Positions 5,391 through 8,937 of a stretch of DNA of 8,937 nt are shown here, piece by piece. This stretch comes from JBAXPW01 sp037132015. GTDB lineage: Bacteria > Patescibacteriota > Microgenomatia > UBA1406 > GWC2-37-13. The stretch spans positions 1 to 8,937 of the forward strand of contig JBAXPW010000061.1 of the NCBI GenBank assembly GCA_037132015.1, given 5' to 3'. Below the pieces are notes generated by a model, which saw only the letters and a list, made by a program, of their open reading frames with translations, was not told the DNA's origin and did no database searches. Numbering within the stretch: the stretch's first letter is position 1; the number at the start of each line of letters is the position of its first letter. A program made the translations under genes and the position numbers.

Positions 5391-5489
5391 AAAACGAGAA
5401 AACAAAATATACTATTTATCACCCTTCCGTTGATTTGTTTCTATATTGGAGTTCAAGCAGGAGCTAATGCTTGTCTCAATCATATATAA
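5374..5489 (+). pseudogene. Small single-span membrane peptide, copy 2, shortened and frame-broken
   Basis: The ATG at 5374 opens MNELPVKRENKI and then leaves the homologous frame, ending at a TGA after 19 codons. The frame of copy 1 is present one base back from about 5406: ILFITLPLICFYIGVQAGANACLNHI followed by TAA at 5487-5489, with no stop back to the TGA at 5379-5381. One extra A in the AAAA at 5404-5407 would restore a 38-aa peptide (MNELPVKRENKN plus the 26-residue span and tail). Its head is shorter than in copy 1 (50 aa) but keeps an N-x-L-P start. The three differences from copy 1 in the shared 81 bp are all silent third-position changes, so this half was under selection until recently, or is still expressed, or has been gene-converted. 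A single-base sequence error is a live alternative to true decay. Confidence 0.6.
5409..5489 (+). repeat. 81-bp direct repeat, right copy
   Basis: The partner of 3531-3611 (78/81 identical, same orientation, offset 1878 bp). It holds the 3' part of the copy-2 peptide gene. Together the copies flank the 44-aa ORF and the radical SAM gene. Confidence 0.9.
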
Positions 5490-5500
5490 AATATATGTAA

Positions 5501-5529
5501 TTGAATTATCGCTTTTGATATGGTATAAT
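5501..5529 (+). promoter_or_regulatory. Extended -10 promoter of the DEAD-box helicase
   Basis: TTGAAT at 5501-5506, a 17-bp spacer, and TATAAT at 5524-5529 preceded by TGG (TG-N extended -10). This is the best-formed full promoter in the window. Initiation is expected near 5536, leaving a leader of about 170 nt before the ATG at 5704, unlike the leaderless layout of the other genes. Confidence 0.65.
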
Positions 5530-5535
5530 ATATTA

Positions 5536-5703
5536 ATTGTTTAAATAGATTCTGCTGACTTCATAACACACATTTCTGCGGGCTCTATTCTATACATCTC
5601 GCAAATTTTGCGATCGATATATACTTTCCAGCTGATTAATTATCAAAATTATTAACATGATTGGCGGGGAGATAAACAATCATTGTTAATTAATTATTCA
5701 ACT
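5536..5703 (+). promoter_or_regulatory. Long structured 5' leader of the helicase mRNA
   Basis: About 168 nt of non-coding leader. It contains a small hairpin at 5599-5613 (TCGCAA / TTGCGA, 3-nt loop) and a long hairpin at 5651-5690. A distal pairing AUUGUUUA (5536-5543) with UAAACAAU (5673-5680) is also possible and would compete with the long hairpin, so two alternative folds can be drawn. Long regulated leaders are known for the E. coli cold-shock helicase csdA/deaD; a comparable role here is inference. No known riboswitch was recognised. Confidence 0.4.
5651..5690 (+). promoter_or_regulatory. 13-bp hairpin with a G-rich loop just before the helicase start
   Basis: ATTAACATGATTG (5651-5663) pairs with CAATCATTGTTAAT (5677-5690), leaving one bulged U. 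The 13-nt loop GCGGGGAGATAAA displays GGGGAG, the only Shine-Dalgarno-like purine run near this gene. The hairpin ends 13 nt before ATG 5704 and buries the in-frame TTG at 5683. There is no T-run, so it is not a terminator. Confidence 0.5.
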
Positions 5704-6882
5704 ATGTACAATAGACGTCCCCAAAGTGGCGGATATAATGGCAACCGTCAGAGTTTTCGTCGGCCATCGTTTCGTAGAAATTCAGCAAACATTCCTGAAT
5801 CTCATTTTATAAAAAAAGCTAGTGGTGTAGTGCAAGAAAGCAACCACATCTCAGATGTGAAATTTACTGAATTTCAACTAGAACCACAATTGCAAAAAAA
5901 CATTGCTCAAAATAAATTTGAGAATGCCACTGCAATTCAAGCAAAAACAATTCTACCTATTTTAGAAGGCAAAGATGTGATCGGTATTGCAAATACTGGA
6001 ACAGGTAAAACAGCAGCCTTTTTAATTCCTTTGTTAAATAGAGCCTTTCAAAATCGACGTGAGCGAGTTCTTATTGTGGTACCAACAAGAGAATTAGCAT
6101 CTCAGATACGAGATGAGATGCGATCATTAGCAAACAGTATGCAGATATATCCAACCTTATGTATTGGTGGATCTTTTTTGCGTAATCAGGTGTATGAATT
6201 ACAACGCAATCCACAATTTGTCATAGGAACGCCGGGAAGATTAAAAGATCTGATCGAAAGAAAAGTCTTAAATTTATCAGGATTTACAGCAATTGTGCTT
6301 GATGAAGTAGATCGTATGCTTGACATGGGATTTGTACATGATATCAAATATCTCATATCTTTGTTTCCTCAAAAGAGACAATCACTATTTTTCTCAGCAA
6401 CATTGTCATCGGATATTCGAAATATAATCTCATCTTTCACAAAAGAAGCAGTGATGGTTTCTGTAAAAACGCAGGAAACAACTGCAAATGTAGATCAAGA
6501 TGTTATTCGAGTAAATGGTGCTGAAAAATTTGTAGTTCTTGAGGAATTATTAAAGAAAGAAGATTTCAAAAAAGTACTTATCTTTGGTAGAACAAAAATG
6601 GGAGTTGAAAAACTTTCAAGAACATTGTATCAAAGAGGATTTAAGGTCGCATCTATTCATGGAGACAAACCTCAATCTGGAAGAAATCAGGCAATCCGAT
6701 TATTCAAAGAAGATGTTGTTCAGATATTAGTTGCTACCGATGTCGCATCTCGTGGTATAGATATCCCTGATATCACCCATGTTATCAACTATGATCAACC
6801 TGCCACATACGATGATTATGTACATCGAATTGGAAGAACAGGAAGAGCAAATAAAAAAGGAATAGCCCTAACATTTGTTTAA
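5704..6882 (+). CDS. DEAD-box ATP-dependent RNA helicase (RhlE/CsdA-like)
   Basis: A 392-aa superfamily 2 RNA helicase that unwinds RNA duplexes using ATP, probably in ribosome assembly or mRNA turnover. The residues 1-26 are rich in Arg, Gly, Asn and Ser (MYNRRPQSGGYNGNRQ...), a likely RNA-binding tail. Motifs in order: Q motif with F54 and TAIQ79; I ANTGTGKT (96-103); Ia PTRELA (127-132); Ib TPGR (176-179); II DEVD (200-203, so DEVD rather than DEAD); III SAT (231-233); IV LIFGRT; V ATDVASRGID (344-353); VI HRIGRTGR (374-381). The protein ends 11 residues after motif VI, without the C-terminal extension found in many bacterial homologues. ATG 5704 is preferred over the in-frame TTG at 5683, which adds only seven unconserved residues and lies in a hairpin stem. 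It has its own promoter and terminator, so it is probably transcribed alone. Confidence 0.95.
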   Translation: MYNRRPQSGGYNGNRQSFRRPSFRRNSANIPESHFIKKASGVVQESNHISDVKFTEFQLEPQLQKNIAQNKFENATAIQAKTILPILEGKDVIGIANTGTGKTAAFLIPLLNRAFQNRRERVLIVVPTRELASQIRDEMRSLANSMQIYPTLCIGGSFLRNQVYELQRNPQFVIGTPGRLKDLIERKVLNLSGFTAIVLDEVDRMLDMGFVHDIKYLISLFPQKRQSLFFSATLSSDIRNIISSFTKEAVMVSVKTQETTANVDQDVIRVNGAEKFVVLEELLKKEDFKKVLIFGRTKMGVEKLSRTLYQRGFKVASIHGDKPQSGRNQAIRLFKEDVVQILVATDVASRGIDIPDITHVINYDQPATYDDYVHRIGRTGRANKKGIALTFV

Positions 6883-6909
6883 TTTTGCAACAGAGTTTAT
6901 TACAAATGT

Positions 6910-6939
6910 AAACCGACAGAGAAATCTGTCGGTTTTTTT
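6910..6939 (+). terminator. Intrinsic terminator of the helicase gene
   Basis: An 11-bp perfect stem, AAACCGACAGA (6910-6920) with TCTGTCGGTTT (6925-6935), closes a GAAA tetraloop; the T-run spans 6933-6939. It starts 28 bp after the helicase stop and separates it from the polymerase promoter. It is the only clear intrinsic terminator in the window. Confidence 0.93.
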
Positions 6940-6962
6940 GTATATTTATTTTCATTTGGGTA

Positions 6963-6968
6963 TATAAT
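6963..6968 (+). promoter_or_regulatory. Exact TATAAT -10 box for the DNA polymerase gene, leaderless spacing
   Basis: TATAAT is followed by GTCTAC and the ATG at 6975, a six-base gap that puts the transcript start at the start codon. A TTGTAT that could serve as a -35 lies 19 bp upstream (6938-6943), overlapping the end of the helicase terminator. No Shine-Dalgarno sequence is present. Confidence 0.6.
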
Positions 6969-6974
6969 GTCTAC

Positions 6975-8417
6975 ATGAAGAAATACGTATGGGATTTTAA
7001 AAAACAATATAAAGAGTATAGAGAGCAAGAAGTGTTTGATTGTATGGTTGCTGAGTATTTGATAAATGGTGGAAGAGATAATATCACATTGGAATCTACA
7101 TTAGAGCGATATAAAATAAGCTCACTAACAGAGTTAGGTGAAGAACAACAACAAATATTTGAATCTAATTCCAAACTTAGATATATGTATGAGGATATTG
7201 AGCTCCCACTAATTGAGGTTTTATGGAATATGGAAAACGTTGGTATTCATGTGAATAAAGATCGCCTTTTTGAGCTAGATATACAATTAGATAGGGAAAT
7301 TGAGAAAATAAAGGGTGAAATATTTGAGCTAACTCAAGAGGATTTTAATTTAGCCTCACCTCAACAAGTAGGAAAAATACTAGTTGACACATTTAAAATT
7401 CCCCTAAAAAAAAGATTAACAGGATCATATATAACAAATGAACAGGAGCTTGAAAAGCACTCTGATGCATTCCCGATCATTCAAAAAATATTGAAATTTC
7501 GCGAATATGCAAAATTAAAAACAACGTACGTAACTGGATTATTAGAAAAATTAGATATTGATAATATAGTTCATACTACATATAATCCAGTAGGAACTTC
7601 AACAGGGAGATTATCTTCATCAAATCCAAATCTACAAAATATTCCCGCATCAGGAGATATTGGAACACAAATTAAATCATGTTTTATTCCTTCAAAAAAT
7701 CGAACCTTTATTTCATTTGATTATTCGCAACAGGAACTTCGTATCCTTGCGCATATTACGCAAGAGCAGAAGTTGATAGAAGCATTCAAAAATAGGATGG
7801 ATGTGCATACATTGACTGCTTCTCAGGTGTTTAATATTCCTTACGATCAAGTTACCAAAGAACAACGACTCGCTTCAAAAACTATCAATTTCGGAGTTTT
7901 GTATGGAATGGGAAGTTATGGACTTAGTCGAACACTCAATATTTCTGTTGACGAAGCTCAAAAGTTTATAAATGCTTTTTTTAATAATTTTTCAAATGTC
8001 AAAGAGTATTATAAAAACTATCTTGAAGAAGTGAAGAAAAATGGATATGCTGAAACGCTTTTAGGACGAAGAAAATATGTGTTGATTGATTTACGAACAG
8101 GTGATTTTGATAATATGACAAAGAGAGAATTGACGAACTATCCAATACAAGGGACGGCTGCTGAGCTCATGAAAAAAACAATGGTTGACATTTATAATGA
8201 TATTATCAAAAAAAGAAGTGATGTAAATTTAATTCTTCAAATACATGACGAGTTGGTTTTTGAATTTGAAAAAGAATCGGAATTACAATTGAGGGAATTT
8301 CTTCGTGAAGTTCGCTCCATAATGATGGATGCGTATAAGCTTGATGTACCAATGGAAGTTGAGGCAAAGATGGGTGAAAATTGGGGTTCTTTGCAGAAAA
8401 TTTCCTTACATAGATAA
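6975..8417 (+). CDS. polA: Family A DNA polymerase (Pol I) reduced to the polymerase core
   Basis: A 480-aa protein covering the thumb, palm and fingers of DNA polymerase I, the gap-filling and repair polymerase. Catalytic motifs are intact: motif A D249-Y-S-Q-Q-E254 (catalytic Asp and steric-gate Glu; Gln replaces the common Ile in SQIE); motif B R298xxxK302xxxF306xxxY310-G; motif C H424-D425-E426. NPNLQNIP, TLLGRRKY and QGTAAELMKK are also present. The 5'-nuclease domain is absent. Of the 3'-5' exonuclease domain only a C-terminal remnant remains (VFDCMVAEYLINGGRDN, residues 20-36), without the DxE metal site, so proofreading cannot be supplied by this chain. The family is usually about 850-930 aa and the Klenow fragment about 600. 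The start is firm: a terminator and a TATAAT box lie directly upstream, so this is not a broken tail of a longer local gene. Phe306 is the residue that disfavours dideoxynucleotides. The last 12 bp overlap the convergent gene. Confidence 0.94.
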   Translation: MKKYVWDFKKQYKEYREQEVFDCMVAEYLINGGRDNITLESTLERYKISSLTELGEEQQQIFESNSKLRYMYEDIELPLIEVLWNMENVGIHVNKDRLFELDIQLDREIEKIKGEIFELTQEDFNLASPQQVGKILVDTFKIPLKKRLTGSYITNEQELEKHSDAFPIIQKILKFREYAKLKTTYVTGLLEKLDIDNIVHTTYNPVGTSTGRLSSSNPNLQNIPASGDIGTQIKSCFIPSKNRTFISFDYSQQELRILAHITQEQKLIEAFKNRMDVHTLTASQVFNIPYDQVTKEQRLASKTINFGVLYGMGSYGLSRTLNISVDEAQKFINAFFNNFSNVKEYYKNYLEEVKKNGYAETLLGRRKYVLIDLRTGDFDNMTKRELTNYPIQGTAAELMKKTMVDIYNDIIKKRSDVNLILQIHDELVFEFEKESELQLREFLREVRSIMMDAYKLDVPMEVEAKMGENWGSLQKISLHR

Positions 8418-8927
8418 CTCTTCAATATGTTGAAATTTTTTTATTGTTTGAATAACAGCATGAGCATCAGATTGGGCTTCAAAATGTATATTCAATAATT
8501 GTTCAGGAATTATAGCTGTAATAGATGAACCTGATTTTTGTACTGATACTTGTGCTTGTTCAATAAAATCCTTGATAATTACATATATATATGCTTTATT
8601 TTGAATAATAAAGTTTTTATGAATTAGTTGTTCAGGTTGAAAAGGAATACGTTCGATAAATAATTTATTATCTTCCTTATCTTCTGAAAGCTCTTTATGA
8701 AAAACAAGTTCCTCTGATAAGACTATAATTAATTTATACTTTTTAACAATATTTTGAAGTATAAAATTTCCAAGCCAATCATCATATATTGCTCGACTAA
8801 TTATAGTCATATGATTAACGACAGTTTCAGGAACTTTTATATGCTCTATTACACTAGATCCCTCTTTGATGAGGGAAAAATAGGAAGGATGAATATATAG
8901 TATTGCAATAGGTTTATTAAATAGCAT
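8406..8927 (-). CDS. Unrecognised 173-aa protein
   Basis: ATG at 8925-8927, stop TAA at 8406-8408. It is rich in beta strands and has no membrane span or signal peptide. The N-terminal half reads as alternating strands and helices (PIAILYIHPSYFSLIKEG, then KLIIVLSEELVFHKEL). The second half has HKNFIIQNKAYIYVIIKDFIEQAQVSVQKSG followed by ITAIIPEQLL. The order of a strand-rich start, an acidic LSEELVF segment and a late V-x-AIIPxxLL loosely recalls the actin-fold/PilM-like proteins of pilus systems, but no ATP-binding motif is evident and the length is only about half. That similarity is a weak impression and is not offered as a function. Only 10 bp of upstream sequence is in the window, so its promoter or operon partner cannot be judged. 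The 3' end overlaps the polymerase gene by 12 bp, tail to tail. Confidence 0.7.
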   Translation of the reverse strand: MLFNKPIAILYIHPSYFSLIKEGSSVIEHIKVPETVVNHMTIISRAIYDDWLGNFILQNIVKKYKLIIVLSEELVFHKELSEDKEDNKLFIERIPFQPEQLIHKNFIIQNKAYIYVIIKDFIEQAQVSVQKSGSSITAIIPEQLLNIHFEAQSDAHAVIQTIKKFQHIEELSM

Positions 8928-8937
8928 ATATATAAAC

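Noticed and set aside
3531..5489. Direct repeats as ends of an insertion sequence or integron-like element
   Set aside because: There is no transposase, integrase, terminal inverted repeat or target-site duplication; the repeat is explained by paralogous coding sequence ending at a shared stop codon.
5683..5703. TTG at 5683 as the helicase start
   Set aside because: It adds seven residues with no resemblance to the basic head, and the codon is buried in the 3' arm of a 13-bp hairpin; ATG 5704 begins the Arg/Gly-rich head directly.
8237..8425. 62-aa minus-strand frame over the polymerase 3' end
   Set aside because: It is antisense to motif C and the end of a conserved polymerase, and is displaced by the better 173-aa frame that ends just beside it.
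1..8937. CRISPR array, tRNA or rRNA genes, recoded stop codons
   Set aside because: No regularly spaced repeats, no cloverleaf-like or rRNA-like segments were seen. TGA ends the 44-aa ORF and the radical SAM gene where a stop is expected, so TGA is not read as Gly here.

Overview
The window is AT-rich and tightly packed, and uses the standard bacterial code (TGA and TAA are both stops). It looks like chromosomal DNA of a Candidate Phyla Radiation (Patescibacteria) bacterium, most likely of the Microgenomates group. Reasons: exact TATAAT boxes a few bases before start codons; a DEAD-box helicase with a short Arg/Gly-rich head; a DNA polymerase I reduced to little more than its polymerase core; a strongly divergent undecaprenyl-diphosphate-synthase homologue; tiny single-span membrane proteins; and a membrane protein whose beta-rich domain resembles ones I associate with that group. 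The assignment is inference from sequence character, not a database search.

Layout. 1-957 (+): membrane protein of unknown function, start uncertain at the window edge. 975-2330 (+): complete beta-CASP metallo-beta-lactamase RNA nuclease. 2331-3314 (-): cis-prenyltransferase (UppS) homologue with an N-terminal extension of three 29-residue repeats; its stop codon abuts that of the nuclease. 3459-5489: the least ordinary part. It holds a 50-aa membrane peptide gene, a 44-aa charged peptide gene overlapping a radical SAM gene, and a second, frame-broken copy of the membrane peptide gene. The radical SAM gene is interrupted at a run of eight G. The two peptide-gene copies form an 81-bp direct repeat (78/81 identical, all three differences synonymous) flanking the 44-aa/radical SAM pair. 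5501-6939: DEAD-box helicase with a clear promoter, a leader of about 170 nt containing a 13-bp hairpin, and a strong intrinsic terminator. 6963-8417 (+): short family-A DNA polymerase. 8406-8927 (-): unrecognised 173-aa protein that overlaps the polymerase gene tail-to-tail by 12 bp.

How the genes fit together. The nuclease, helicase and polymerase are information-processing genes and the UppS homologue belongs to envelope lipid metabolism; they look like separate units rather than one operon. Four genes have TATAAT 5-9 nt before the start codon, which predicts leaderless or nearly leaderless mRNAs; the helicase is the exception. The 44-aa ORF and the radical SAM gene appear translationally coupled and could be a peptide/modifying-enzyme pair, but no substrate or product can be read from the sequence.
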